Shown here: positions 44,941-53,529 of the stretch, in pieces | Layout: every line of letters starts with the position of its first letter | How positions within the stretch are numbered: the stretch's first letter is position 1 | NCBI GenBank assembly: GCA_035358815.1 | Contig: DAOPQC010000003.1 | Span: 434,001-498,000, forward strand | Source: Thermoanaerobaculales bacterium | Lineage (GTDB): Bacteria; Acidobacteriota; Thermoanaerobaculia; Thermoanaerobaculales; Sulfomarinibacteraceae | Direction of reading: 5' to 3' | Length of the DNA: 64,000 nt | Position numbers and translations under genes: made by a program | Notes under the pieces: generated by a model | Databases searched by the model: none | What the model was told of the DNA's origin: nothing | What the model saw: the letters and a program-made list of their open reading frames with translations, nothing else

Positions 44941-45729
44941 TCAAAAGGTGTAGGTCTGGTCCTGGACGAGCTCAGTCACCCGGTGGGTCAGCGGCGTCGA
45001 CTCGAGCTCCGCCCGCAGCTCCTCCACGTATGGGGGCTTGAAGTGGTACAGGTAGACCATGACGTCGCGGGTCAGCTTGGCGAGCTCGGCGGCGAGGGTC
45101 TGCGGCGTCAGGTGGAGGCTGACGTCGGCCACGGTCTGGAGCCGGTTCGGGAACGAGCACTCGGTGACCAGCGCCGACAGGTCGGCGGTCGAGTTGGCCA
45201 CCTCCCAGACCCGGTCCGTGGGGCCGGTGTCGGAGGTGAAGAGCAGGCTCGAGCGGCGCTGGCGGAGCAGGAGGCCGGTCGTGGGCACGACGTGACTCAC
45301 TGGCACCGGGGTGATCTCGAGGTCGCCGCCCGCCACCCCGCTGATCGCGAACGGGACCTCGGGCTCGATCACCTGGAAGCGGATCGACGGGTAGAGGTGG
45401 CTCGGGATCCGCGAGAAGTCGGGCCAGGTGTCGTTGTTGAACAGGTGCCGGCGGACCGCGCCGAGCACCGAGCCGGTGCAGTAGATCGACAGCGGAGCGC
45501 CGTCGCTGCCGAACAGGTTCTCGATTAAGAACGGCAGCGACGAGGTGTGGTCCATGTGGGTGTGGGTGATGATGACGTGGCGGATCGCGCGCTGCTCGGC
45601 GATGGTCAGGGCGCGGGTGATTGCCCCGGCGTCGACGGCGACCGTGCCGCCGATCAGGAAGGATGTCATCCGGCAGGCCGGACTCTCGCCCCCGAAGCTC
45701 CCGAGTACCCGCAGCTCCACTCCATCCAC
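44941..45729 (-). CDS. Metallo-beta-lactamase-fold hydrolase, class II cyclic-nucleotide phosphodiesterase-like
   Basis: A 262-residue cytosolic enzyme. The metal site motif HTHMDHT (HxHxDH) is followed by further ligands in VSHVVP and TSDTGPTD. The N-terminal VELRVLGSFGGESPACRMTSFLIGG and SLPFLIENLFG match class II 3',5'-cyclic-nucleotide phosphodiesterases (PDEase_II), so cAMP/cGMP hydrolysis is the leading guess. The GTG at 45729 or the one nine bases downstream is the start; neither has a strong ribosome site. Divergent from dprA. Confidence 0.78.
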   Translation of the reverse strand: MDGVELRVLGSFGGESPACRMTSFLIGGTVAVDAGAITRALTIAEQRAIRHVIITHTHMDHTSSLPFLIENLFGSDGAPLSIYCTGSVLGAVRRHLFNNDTWPDFSRIPSHLYPSIRFQVIEPEVPFAISGVAGGDLEITPVPVSHVVPTTGLLLRQRRSSLLFTSDTGPTDRVWEVANSTADLSALVTECSFPNRLQTVADVSLHLTPQTLAAELAKLTRDVMVYLYHFKPPYVEELRAELESTPLTHRVTELVQDQTYTF

Positions 45730-45772
45730 TATATCCGAAGGACATCGCTGCCCGCCTTGTGGTCTCCAGGGG

Positions 45773-46852
45773 ATGGTGAGCCACGACACCGCTGACGCGC
45801 GATGGGCGAGGCTCGCGCTGCTGCTGGCCGGCTGCGGCGCGCGCTTCCGGCGCCTGCTGGCGGCCGATCCGTGCGCGGGAGATCCGCTCGAGGCCCTGCG
45901 CCGCGCCGGCGCTCCGGGGGCGGTGCTGGGCGCCGCGTCCCGGCTGCTCCGGGAGGCGGTCCCGGTCCTGCTCGAGGGCCTGGACCGGATCGGCTGGAGG
46001 TGGCTGGCGCCGGCGGACGACGAGTTCCCGGAGCGGCTGCGCGCCACCGCCGACCCCCCGCTGGGGCTGTTCGTGCGGGGCCGCCTGGTGAGCGGCCCGG
46101 CGGTCGCGGTGGTCGGATCGCGGGCCGCGACGCCCTACGGCCGGCAGGTGGCGCGCCTGCTCGGCGAGCAGCTCGCCCGCGCCGGGGTGGCAGTGGTGTC
46201 AGGCATGGCGCGCGGCGTGGACGCCTGCGCGCACGAGGGTGCGGTCGCCGCGGGCGGGCCGACGTGGGCGGTCTGGGGGAGCGGGCCGGACCGCGTCTAC
46301 CCTCCCGAGCACGGCCGTCTCGCCGAGGCGATCGCCGCGTCCGGCGCCCTGCTCAGCGAGTACCCTCCGGGGACGCCGCCGCTGCGCCACCACTTCCCGG
46401 AGCGCAACCGTCTGATCGCCGGGATCGCCGACGCCACCGTGGTGGTCGAGGCGGCGGCCGGCTCGGGCGCCCTCGGCACGGCACGGGCGGCGGTCGAGGA
46501 GGGGCGCGAGGTCTTCGCGGTCCCGGGAGGGATCTTCTCCGAGCTGTCGGTCGGCCCCAACGCCCTGCTGCGCCTCGGCGCGCGGCCGCTGCTCAACGTC
46601 GGCGACGTGCTCGACGTGGTGGCGCCCGGGATCCGGCGCGACCCGGGGGCCGGGGCGCACCACGATGACGGCGGCCGGCTGCTCGAAAGCCTCCCGGCCG
46701 CGGCCGCGCGCACCGTCGACGAGCTCGCGGCGCAGGCCGGCGTCGCGGTGCCGGTGGTGCTCGGCGAGCTGCTGCGCCTCGAGCTCGAGGGGACAGTCGA
46801 ACGGCTGCCGGACGGGCGCTTCGCCCGGCGCTCAGGGAATGAGGCGACCTGA
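45773..46852 (+). CDS. dprA: DNA-processing protein DprA (Smf)
   Basis: Rossmann-fold protein that loads RecA on incoming single-stranded DNA in transformation, 359 residues. Core motifs are VAVVGSRAATPYGRQ, VSGMARGVDACAHEGAV, GSGPDRVYPPEH and FPERNRLIAG; a C-terminal winged helix (AAAARTVDELAAQAGVAVPVVLGELLRLELEG) follows. ATG at 45773 or GTG at 45776; AGGGG is directly upstream. No other competence genes are in the window. Confidence 0.95.
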   Translation: MVSHDTADARWARLALLLAGCGARFRRLLAADPCAGDPLEALRRAGAPGAVLGAASRLLREAVPVLLEGLDRIGWRWLAPADDEFPERLRATADPPLGLFVRGRLVSGPAVAVVGSRAATPYGRQVARLLGEQLARAGVAVVSGMARGVDACAHEGAVAAGGPTWAVWGSGPDRVYPPEHGRLAEAIAASGALLSEYPPGTPPLRHHFPERNRLIAGIADATVVVEAAAGSGALGTARAAVEEGREVFAVPGGIFSELSVGPNALLRLGARPLLNVGDVLDVVAPGIRRDPGAGAHHDDGGRLLESLPAAAARTVDELAAQAGVAVPVVLGELLRLELEGTVERLPDGRFARRSGNEAT

Positions 46853-46867
46853 TGCGCAGGTTGGCGG

Positions 46868-48214
46868 GTGAGAGACGGGCAGGTGACCGATCCGGTGGTG
46901 GTGGTGGGCGGTGGCCTCGCCGGGTGCGAGGCCGCATGGCAGCTGGCGGAGGCCGGCGTTCGCGTGGTGGTTTCCGAGATGCGGCCGGCGACCCCGACCC
47001 CGGTCCACCGCAGCGGCCGGCTCGCCGAGCTGGTGTGCTCGAACTCGCTGCGCGGCGACAGCCCGGCCAACGCGGTCGGCCTTCTCAAGCGGGAGATGGC
47101 GGCGCTCGACTCGCTGATCATCCGCTGCGCGCGGGCGGCGGCGGTGCCGGCCGGCAGCGCGCTGGCGGTCGATCGCGAGCGCTTCTCGGAGGCGGTGACC
47201 GGCGCGGTCACCGGCCACCCCAGGATCGCCGTCGAGCGGCGCGAGCTCGCGGAGCTGCCGGATCGGCCGGCGGTGGTGGCGACCGGGCCGCTGACGTCGC
47301 CCGCCCTGCACCGCGCCCTGGCGGCGCTGCTCGGCGAGGACGCGCTCGCCTTCTACGACGCGATCGCGCCGATCGTGGCCGCCGACTCGCTCGACGGCTC
47401 GCGGCTGTTCCGCAGCTCGCGTTACGGCAAGGGCGGCGACCACTACCTCAACGCGGCGATGGACCGCAGCCGCTACGAGGGCTTCGTGGCGGGCCTGCTG
47501 GCGGCCGAGAAGGTCCCCTTCAAGCCGTTCGAGATGGAGGACATCCGCTTCTTCGAAGGCTGCCTGCCGATCGAGGTGATGGCCGAGCGCGGCGTCGACA
47601 CGCTGCGCTTCGGGCCGATGAAGCCGGTCGGGCTCACCGACCCGGCGACCGGCCGCCGTCCGTACGCGGTGGTCCAGCTGCGCCAGGACGACCTGGCGGC
47701 CGAGCACTGGAACATCGTCGGGTTCCAGACCAAGCTCACGCCGGCCGAGCAGGGGCGGGTGTTCCGGACCATTCCCGGGCTCGAGCAGGCGCGCTTCGTG
47801 CGCTTCGGCATGATCCACCGCAACACCTTCCTCAACGCCCCCACCCACCTCGATCCGCTGCTCCGGCTGCGCCGCCGCCCCAGCCTGCGAGTCGCCGGCC
47901 AGCTGACCGGTGTCGAGGGTTACGTGGAGTCGGCGGCCACCGGGCTGATGGCGGCGCGCACGCTGGCCGCCGAGCTCGCGGGCGGCAGCCCGCAGCCGCC
48001 GCCCCCGGAGACCGCGATGGGAGGCCTGGTCCGTCACCTGACCGAGCGCAGTCCCGGAGGCTTTCAGCCCGCCAACATCAGCTGGGGCCTGATCGCGACC
48101 CCGCCCGAGCTCGCCGTCGTGCGCGGCCGGCGCGAGCGCCGGGAACGCCACGCCGCGCTCGCGGTCGAGCGCATCCGCGACTGGGCCGTGACGCTGGCAG
48201 CGTGTGGGGCATAA
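46868..48214 (+). CDS. trmFO: Methylenetetrahydrofolate--tRNA-(uracil-5-)-methyltransferase TrmFO
   Basis: Folate- and FAD-dependent enzyme that makes ribothymidine 54 in tRNA, 448 residues. The FAD fold is VVVVGGGLAGCEAAWQLAEAG, with EMRPATPTPVH, ELVCSNSLRG and the family segments YEGFVAGLL, FFEGCLPIEVMAERG and GYVESAATGLMAA. GTG at 46868 is the start. The gene order dprA-trmFO next to a Xer recombinase is widely conserved. The stop codon lies at the edge of a long inverted repeat. Confidence 0.97.
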   Translation: MRDGQVTDPVVVVGGGLAGCEAAWQLAEAGVRVVVSEMRPATPTPVHRSGRLAELVCSNSLRGDSPANAVGLLKREMAALDSLIIRCARAAAVPAGSALAVDRERFSEAVTGAVTGHPRIAVERRELAELPDRPAVVATGPLTSPALHRALAALLGEDALAFYDAIAPIVAADSLDGSRLFRSSRYGKGGDHYLNAAMDRSRYEGFVAGLLAAEKVPFKPFEMEDIRFFEGCLPIEVMAERGVDTLRFGPMKPVGLTDPATGRRPYAVVQLRQDDLAAEHWNIVGFQTKLTPAEQGRVFRTIPGLEQARFVRFGMIHRNTFLNAPTHLDPLLRLRRRPSLRVAGQLTGVEGYVESAATGLMAARTLAAELAGGSPQPPPPETAMGGLVRHLTERSPGGFQPANISWGLIATPPELAVVRGRRERRERHAALAVERIRDWAVTLAACGA

Positions 48215-48299
48215 CCAGCATTTCGCACCGCCCTCCTGATTCGACGTGGAAGTGACTGGTAGGCGCTGCCACAGGAGGTCGGTGCGAAATGCGGGTTGT
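48211..48299. repeat. Long imperfect hairpin (REP-like) at the trmFO 3' end
   Basis: Arms 48211-48238 and 48272-48299 pair over 28 bases with three mismatches; the inner 21 bases (GCATTTCGCACCG-N-CCTCCTG) have one. The loop is 33 bases. The left arm includes the trmFO stop. Shortly downstream is AAGGTGCCGGGCACG, another dyad. No T run is present. It resembles transposase-mobilised REP hairpins, but no RAYT transposase is in the window. Confidence 0.7.
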
Positions 48300-48525
48300 G
48301 TGGAGATCGCATGAAGGTGCCGGGCACGCCATTCCCTCATTGTCGTGACGGGCTTTCAGACAGATTGTCCATGTCGCCGCGAGCACAGCACTGGTCTTCA
48401 AAGAGCTGTCGAGCGTTGAGTTCTCGGCAGGACAACGGCCTCACGGGGGGTCTCTGTCGCCTGTCGGTGGAGTCTGCGGATGAAGCGGAGGGAGGTGAGG
48501 AACCGGGTCCCCACTCCTGCGCCCG
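48300..48525. other. Non-coding stretch after the hairpin
   Basis: Between the hairpin and the Xer recombinase stop codon. GC content appears lower than in the surroundings. It has GGTGCCGGGCACG near 48316, and no supported gene. It could be the remnant of a small mobile element, but no transposase fragment is recognisable. Confidence 0.4.
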
Positions 48526-49485
48526 TCAGTCCTTCCCGTTCTCTGCTTCCCGACCCGTGGCCGCGTCGCCGCTCGCCCGCGGGTGGGCCTTGCGGTAGAC
48601 GCTCATCAGGTGGGCGAGGTCAACGTTGGTGTAGATCTGGGTGGTGGACAGCGAGCCGTGCCCGAGCAGCTCCTGGATCGCCCGCAGGTCCATGCCTGCC
48701 TCCAGGAGGTGGGTCGCGAAGGCGTGGCGCAGCGCGTGGGGGTGCAGGTGGTGGAGCTGGGCGGTGCGCTGGACCGCCGCGTCGAGGATCCGGCGGACCG
48801 AGCGGTCGCTGAGCCGGCCGCCGCGCTGGTTGACCAGCAGCGGCTCGTCGCCGCCGTCCCGGCAGGAGCGCCGCCAGCGCGCCCGATGCGGCAGGTAGCG
48901 GGTGACCGCCTCGGCGGCCTTGCGGCCGAACGGCACCAGCCGCTCGCGACGGCCCTTGCCGCGCACCCGCAGCATGCGCTGGCCGATCTGGAGGTCGGCG
49001 AGGTCGATGGCGACCAGCTCGCCGACCCGCAGCCCGGCGCCGTACAGCAGCTCGAGCACCGCCCGGTCACGCTCGCCCACCGGGGTCTCGGGCTGGCTGT
49101 CGAGGAGCTCCTCGATGGCGTAGCGGTCGACCACCTCGGGTGCACCCCGGGGAGCTCGCACGTGGGGGACCGACTCCGCCGGGCTTGCCGGGATCACCCG
49201 CTCGCTGGCCAGGAAGCGGAAGTAGGTCCGCAGGCAGGCGAGCGACCGCTCGATCGAGCGCGCCGACAGTCGCTGCTGGTGAAGGTGCGCGAGGTAGGAG
49301 CGCACGGCGGCCGGGGCAAGCGAAGCCGGGTCTCTGGCGTCGAGCTCGCGGCAGGCGAAGTCGATCAGCCTCGCGGTTTCCCGCCGGTAGGCGCGGAGCG
49401 TTGCCGGGGCGAGGTTGCGCTCCCACTCGAGGTGCTCGAGGAAGGGCTCGAGCCGCCACTCGGGGTCGGGCGGTCCGTCAGTCAT
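48526..49485 (-). CDS. Tyrosine recombinase XerC/XerD
   Basis: Site-specific recombinase of 319 residues that resolves chromosome dimers at dif. The catalytic set is complete: Arg153 (GAGLRVGEL), Lys177, His250 and Arg253 (HPHALRHAF), His276 (LGHGSLSTTQ) and nucleophile Tyr285 (IYTNV). The N-terminal SAM-like domain contains ERNLAPATLRAYRRET. Adjacency to trmFO and dprA favours XerC, but XerD cannot be excluded. The ATG at 49485 overlaps the GT2 gene by eight bases. Confidence 0.94.
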   Translation of the reverse strand: MTDGPPDPEWRLEPFLEHLEWERNLAPATLRAYRRETARLIDFACRELDARDPASLAPAAVRSYLAHLHQQRLSARSIERSLACLRTYFRFLASERVIPASPAESVPHVRAPRGAPEVVDRYAIEELLDSQPETPVGERDRAVLELLYGAGLRVGELVAIDLADLQIGQRMLRVRGKGRRERLVPFGRKAAEAVTRYLPHRARWRRSCRDGGDEPLLVNQRGGRLSDRSVRRILDAAVQRTAQLHHLHPHALRHAFATHLLEAGMDLRAIQELLGHGSLSTTQIYTNVDLAHLMSVYRKAHPRASGDAATGREAENGKD

Positions 49486-50248
49486 GGTGCCCGCCCCCGG
49501 GGTCCGACCGCGGCCGGCGCGGCCCCAGCCGCCCGGCGGCGGCGCGCAGCCGCAGCCACAGCAGGTCGCGGAGCATCTCGGCGGAGTGGAGCAGCGGCTG
49601 GACCCGCGACGCCTCGACATGGCGCCAGCGCACCGGCACCTCGACGATCGGCGCTCCCCAGCGCCGGGCGAGGAACAGCAGCTCGACGTCGAAGGCGAAT
49701 CCGTCGATCCGCTGGGCGCGCGCCAGCGACCGGCCGAGCTGTCCCGGGAAGAGCTTGAACCCACACTGGGTGTCGTGGATGCCGGGCAGCACGAGCGCCC
49801 GCACCGCGAGGTTGAAGATGCGCCCCATGAGGTCGCGGTAGCTCGGCTGGCGGATGGAGATCAGGCTGCGATCGAGGGCCCGCGAGCCGATCCGGACGGA
49901 CTGCCGGGTCCCGCTCGAGGCGAGCACCGCCAGCTGATCGATGGGTGAGGCGAGGTCGGCGTCCGAGAGCAGGATCTCCTCGCCGCCGGAGCGCAGGAAC
50001 CCGGTGCGGACCGCGGCTCCCTTGCCGCGGTTGCGCTCATGGCTGACGACCGTGAGGGCGATGCCGGCGGGCGCCGCGAGCGATCCGGCGGCGTCCGCGG
50101 TGCCGTCGAGCGAGCCGTCGTCGACCACGATCAGCTCCGCCGGCAGCCAGCCCGGGACCCCGGCCAGGTAGCCCGCGACCTCGCGCAGGGTCGGCGGCAG
50201 GCGCACCGCCTCGTTGAACGCCGGGATGACGACCGAGAGCCGGGTCAT
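49478..50248 (-). CDS. GT2 family glycosyltransferase (dolichyl/polyprenyl-phosphate sugar synthase-like)
   Basis: A 256-residue GT-A enzyme. SVVIPAFNEAVRLPPTL, VVDDGSLDGT, NRGKGAAVRTGF and the DxD-like LLSDADLASP motif are those of dolichyl-phosphate glucosyl/mannosyltransferases; TQCGFKLFPG is the acceptor-side signature of that group. It has no C-terminal membrane helices, so it is probably peripheral. It could provide lipid-linked sugar for GT-C transferases such as the one at 12.7 kb; that link is inference. Confidence 0.88.
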   Translation of the reverse strand: MTRLSVVIPAFNEAVRLPPTLREVAGYLAGVPGWLPAELIVVDDGSLDGTADAAGSLAAPAGIALTVVSHERNRGKGAAVRTGFLRSGGEEILLSDADLASPIDQLAVLASSGTRQSVRIGSRALDRSLISIRQPSYRDLMGRIFNLAVRALVLPGIHDTQCGFKLFPGQLGRSLARAQRIDGFAFDVELLFLARRWGAPIVEVPVRWRHVEASRVQPLLHSAEMLRDLLWLRLRAAAGRLGPRRPRSDPGGGHHD

Positions 50249-50346
50249 CGGCCGGCCCTCGCCGCCGCCTCCGGGACCCGGAGCGGTGGCCGGGGAACCT
50301 GCGACAGCCGTTGGCCCGGTGGCACCTCGAGTGCGCCGGGCGGTGA

Positions 50347-50352
50347 TACAAT
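50347..50352 (+). promoter_or_regulatory. Predicted -10 for the small DUF4177-like gene
   Basis: TGATACAAT is an extended -10 (TG-A-TACAAT) 36 bases before the ATG at 50389, with GGGAGGATGGT as ribosome-binding site. No matching -35 is evident. Confidence 0.5.
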
Positions 50353-50388
50353 GCAGCCACTTCGAAGCAATCTGGGTGGGAGGATGGT

Positions 50389-50580
50389 ATGGACGCGGTG
50401 CGCTGGGAGTACAGGATCATCAACATCCGCTCGGAGAACTACCGCCTCGACCCGAACTACTGCAGCCAGCTCAACGAGCTCGGCGACGACGGATGGGAGC
50501 TGGTGGCGATCACCGCCATCAACTTCAAGACCGGCGCCACCGACCACATCGGGATGGTCTTCAAGCGTCGGCAGACCTGA
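50389..50580 (+). CDS. Small DUF4177-like protein
   Basis: A 63-residue protein. The pattern RWEYRIINI, then QLNELGDDGWELVAITAI, then MVFKRRQT is the DUF4177 fold (WEY ... LN..G..GWEL). Function unknown. GGGAGGATGG precedes the ATG. A monocistronic gene between two leftward genes. Confidence 0.85.
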   Translation: MDAVRWEYRIINIRSENYRLDPNYCSQLNELGDDGWELVAITAINFKTGATDHIGMVFKRRQT

Positions 50581-50603
50581 GGGCGCGCGCTTCGGGCCCC
50601 GGC

Positions 50604-51116
50604 TCACGGGAGGTCGTGCCCGGCGGCGATGAGGGGCTTGCCGGCCGCGACCCGCAGCGCCCACCCGGGACGGCCGACGGCCGACGGCAGGCCGAGGGTG
50701 GCTGCCAGCAGCAGCGCCACCAGCAGCACCCAGGGGAGCCGAGCCGGGGCCACGGCACCGGCAAACGAGATCCCTGCCGCAGCCATGCCCGGGGTCGCGC
50801 GGCGGACCGTCAGCACCGCCGCGGCCGCCACCAGCCACCACAGCACCGCGACCGCGATCGCCCACGGTGCGGCCGCGAAAGGAGCGCCGTGGCCGGCCAG
50901 CCTGAGGGCGACCAGGGCGGCGGCGGTCAGCCCCAGCATCACGGCCAGGTCGCCCCACGAACCGGCGATCACCGGGATCAGCGAGGTCGGCTCCTGCGGC
51001 GTGGCGCCGGGGAAGCTGCGCCGGGGCTCGGGAGAGCGCTCGTCGACGGCGCTCTGCAGCCGGTCCCAGCCGTCGGGGACGTCGCTGCCGCGGGGGGGGG
51101 GTGCGTCCTGGCTCAC
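50604..51116 (-). CDS. Membrane protein of unknown function
   Basis: A 170-residue protein with a polar N-terminal 45 residues and about three or four hydrophobic segments (near 50-70, 80-102, 106-122 and 125-143). No family recognised. The GTG start overlaps the stop of the upstream TPR gene by four bases (GTGA), so the two are probably expressed together. A run of ten G on the plus strand (51092-51101) falls in its PPP-encoding N-terminus and is a possible slippage site. Confidence 0.6.
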   Translation of the reverse strand: MSQDAPPPRGSDVPDGWDRLQSAVDERSPEPRRSFPGATPQEPTSLIPVIAGSWGDLAVMLGLTAAALVALRLAGHGAPFAAAPWAIAVAVLWWLVAAAAVLTVRRATPGMAAAGISFAGAVAPARLPWVLLVALLLAATLGLPSAVGRPGWALRVAAGKPLIAAGHDLP

Positions 51117-53311
51117 GCTGTGGGGGCGGGCGTCGGAGTCGGCGGGGCGGCGTCCGCAGTCAGCGCTGCCGGCGCCGACCAGGCCTGTCGTTCACCGAGG
51201 CTCTGGATGAAGACCTTGAGCTGCATGTCGACCGGACGCGCCTTGTAGCTCTCGATGAACTGCAGGACCCGGTTGACCTCCTCGTCGTTCGGCGCGACGG
51301 ACTTCAGCTCGTCGAGATAGGAGCGGGCTCCGGTCAGGTTGTAGGTGCGCAGCTCGGCCAGCGACGCGTTGAACAGGCACCGCTTGAGGACCTCCACGAG
51401 GTCCGCCTGGCCCGGGTACCCGACCAGCAGATCGTGGGTGGTGCCGACGGCGCCCCGGTGGTTGCGGCCGGCGAGCTGGCTGGCGAGGGTTGCCGCCCGC
51501 GGCTCCATGGCGTCGACGCGGGCGATGATCTCGAGCATCCCCCGGTCGCCCGGGTGGGCCTCGAGGCCGCGCTTGGCCTCGTCATAGGCGCGGAACCAGA
51601 GCCCGCCGTCGAGCAGGCGGCGAGCCTCGACCGCGACCGCCGGCACCGGGGTCGGCGTCGGGGTCGCGAGCGCGGCGGTGTAGCGGGTGGTGAGGGCCTC
51701 CAGGACCTGCTCGTCACCGTCGTCGCGTGGCCGGAACCGCTCCACCAGCTGCAGCGCCGCGGCCGGCTTGCCCTGCCGGAAGAGCGCCTCGGCCTCGGTG
51801 CGCAGCAGGTCGATGTTGTTCTCGGCGGTCGGCTTCCGCAGGCCGATGACGGCGCGCGCGCCGAGCACGCCGGCGAGCACCAGCACGATCGCGGCGGCTC
51901 CCGCCAGCGCCAGGGTGCGGGGCGACACCGCCAGCATTCGCCGCGCCGCCGGCGGGGCCGCGATCTCCTCGACCTCCATGAAGGTCGTGGCGAGCGGCTC
52001 CTGCTGCGGCTCGGCCTCGAGATCGGCGAAGGGCTCCGAGAACAGATCCTCCTCGAGGTCAGGCATCGAGGGGGCGGCAGGGGCGGGGGCCGCGGGCGGC
52101 GGGCCGACGGGCGCGCTCTCCGCCTCGCCGCTCAGGCGGCGGTGCAGCGCGATCGCCTCGGCGTGGCCCGGGTTCTTCGCCAGGACGCGGTTGACCAGCT
52201 CGAGCGCCTTGTCCTCATCGCCGCCGATCAGCGCGTCCTCGGCCTCGAACACCAGGTGCTCGAGCTCGCGACCGGCCTGCTGGAGCCGCTTCTTCGCCTC
52301 TGCGACCCGGGGGCCGACGTCCTCGTTGGTCGGGTCCTCGAGCCAGATCCGCGACCAGGCGTCGATCGCCGCCAGGTACTGGCCGGCGTCGAGCGCCGAC
52401 GCGCCCCGGGCCAGCAGCTGGGCCACCACCGGCTGGCCGGCGGGCGGCGGGGTGCCGGGCGGGCGGGCGGCCGTGTCGAACAGGTCGGAGACGTCGTCGC
52501 TCGGCCGCTCCGCGAGGTCGATGCCGGCCTCTCCGAGGTCGGCGTCCAGCGCGTCGATCAGGGGCTCCGCGTCGAACTGGGGGCCCGGGAAGTCGGCCGC
52601 ATCCAGCCCGTCGCCGAACAGCTCGTCGCCGCCGGCGCCCCACGGCACGTCCGCGGCCCCAGGGGCCGCGGCGCGCGCGCCTGCGGCGGCAGGGGAGCTG
52701 CGGTCGGGACGTGGCGCGGCGGCCGCGACGGGGCCTGTCGCGGCCGGCTGCGGCTCGCCGCTTCGCGCGTAGATCTCCTGCAGCGTCGACGCGATGCCGC
52801 CGTGGTGGGGGTCCAGCGCCTGGGCCATGAGGACGAAGTTCGCCGCCTCCTGGGGATCGCCGATCGCGAGCGCCTCGCGCGCCTGGAGGAGGAAGTTGCC
52901 GACCTGCTGCTCCACCTTGAGGGCCTGCTGGAGCTGGCCGAGCAGCCGGCGTGCCTCCTGGTGGCCCGGCAGCTCGAGCAGCACCCGCTCCACCTTTGAC
53001 TTGGCGGTGATGAAGTTCCGGTTGTTGAAGTCCTCGACCGCCTCGATCAAGAGCGCGTTGATGGTCGCCGTGGTCGGCGCCTCGATCTGGGCGATCAGGT
53101 CGGACAGGTCGATCGCCTCCGCCCCGCCCTGGAGCTGCCGCTTGAGCTCGATCGCGGGGCTGAACTGGGGATCGATGCGGAGCACGAACTCGAGCCCGAT
53201 CAGGGCCTCCTCGCGCTGCCGCTGCTGGAGGTTGGCGATCACCCTGCGGAAGGCCGACATGACTCGGTCTTGAGCCTCGATCGAGAGCTCACGGTTGCCC
53301 AGGTATGCCAT
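51113..53311 (-). CDS. Large TPR-like repeat protein with one membrane helix
   Basis: A 732-residue protein. Helical repeats fill residues 10-170 (e.g. EEALIGLEFVLRIDPQFSPAIELKRQL, AREALAIGDPQEAANFVLMAQALDPHHGGI). A Pro/Ala-rich acidic linker and further TPR-like repeats follow to about 400, then one membrane helix (LALAGAAAIVLVLAGVLGARAVIGL, about 465-490) and C-terminal repeats outside. It has no catalytic motif and may scaffold an envelope assembly. ATG at 53311 is a best guess; no strong ribosome site precedes it. Confidence 0.65.
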   Translation of the reverse strand: MAYLGNRELSIEAQDRVMSAFRRVIANLQQRQREEALIGLEFVLRIDPQFSPAIELKRQLQGGAEAIDLSDLIAQIEAPTTATINALLIEAVEDFNNRNFITAKSKVERVLLELPGHQEARRLLGQLQQALKVEQQVGNFLLQAREALAIGDPQEAANFVLMAQALDPHHGGIASTLQEIYARSGEPQPAATGPVAAAAPRPDRSSPAAAGARAAAPGAADVPWGAGGDELFGDGLDAADFPGPQFDAEPLIDALDADLGEAGIDLAERPSDDVSDLFDTAARPPGTPPPAGQPVVAQLLARGASALDAGQYLAAIDAWSRIWLEDPTNEDVGPRVAEAKKRLQQAGRELEHLVFEAEDALIGGDEDKALELVNRVLAKNPGHAEAIALHRRLSGEAESAPVGPPPAAPAPAAPSMPDLEEDLFSEPFADLEAEPQQEPLATTFMEVEEIAAPPAARRMLAVSPRTLALAGAAAIVLVLAGVLGARAVIGLRKPTAENNIDLLRTEAEALFRQGKPAAALQLVERFRPRDDGDEQVLEALTTRYTAALATPTPTPVPAVAVEARRLLDGGLWFRAYDEAKRGLEAHPGDRGMLEIIARVDAMEPRAATLASQLAGRNHRGAVGTTHDLLVGYPGQADLVEVLKRCLFNASLAELRTYNLTGARSYLDELKSVAPNDEEVNRVLQFIESYKARPVDMQLKVFIQSLGERQAWSAPAALTADAAPPTPTPAPTA

Positions 53312-53410
53312 GCCTGGGATGGTAACAACTGCCCAGATGGTGGTCAACGAGCGGCATCACAGGGGGGCGCGCAGGTCGGGAATGCGTCCCCCGTCACCGA
53401 ATTGACGTCC

Positions 53411-53502
53411 GTACCCGTTCCCCTTCCCGTTCCCGTTCCCGAACTCGGCCCGATCGAGAACCCGAGCGAACCACCGGGAACGGGTACGGGCACGGGAACG
53501 GA
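53411..53502. repeat. Facing GTTCCC and GGGAAC tracts (site R8)
   Basis: 53411-53441 (GTACCCGTTCCCCTTCCC and further GTTCCC) faces 53476-53502 (GGGAACGGGTACGGGCACGG and onward) across about 34 bases, forming a near-perfect stem. GGTGGTCAAC, shared with R3/R5, lies at 53340-53349. It sits in the spacer between the TPR gene start and the kinase stop. Confidence 0.78.
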
Positions 53503-53529
53503 GGGCTGAGCGGTGATCGCGCGGCGGTG

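Noticed and set aside
48296..48598. Small plus-strand frame beginning MCGDRMKVPGT after trmFO
   Set aside because: Overlaps the Xer gene antisense, lacks a family match, and the start is formed by the dyad sequence; probably non-coding.
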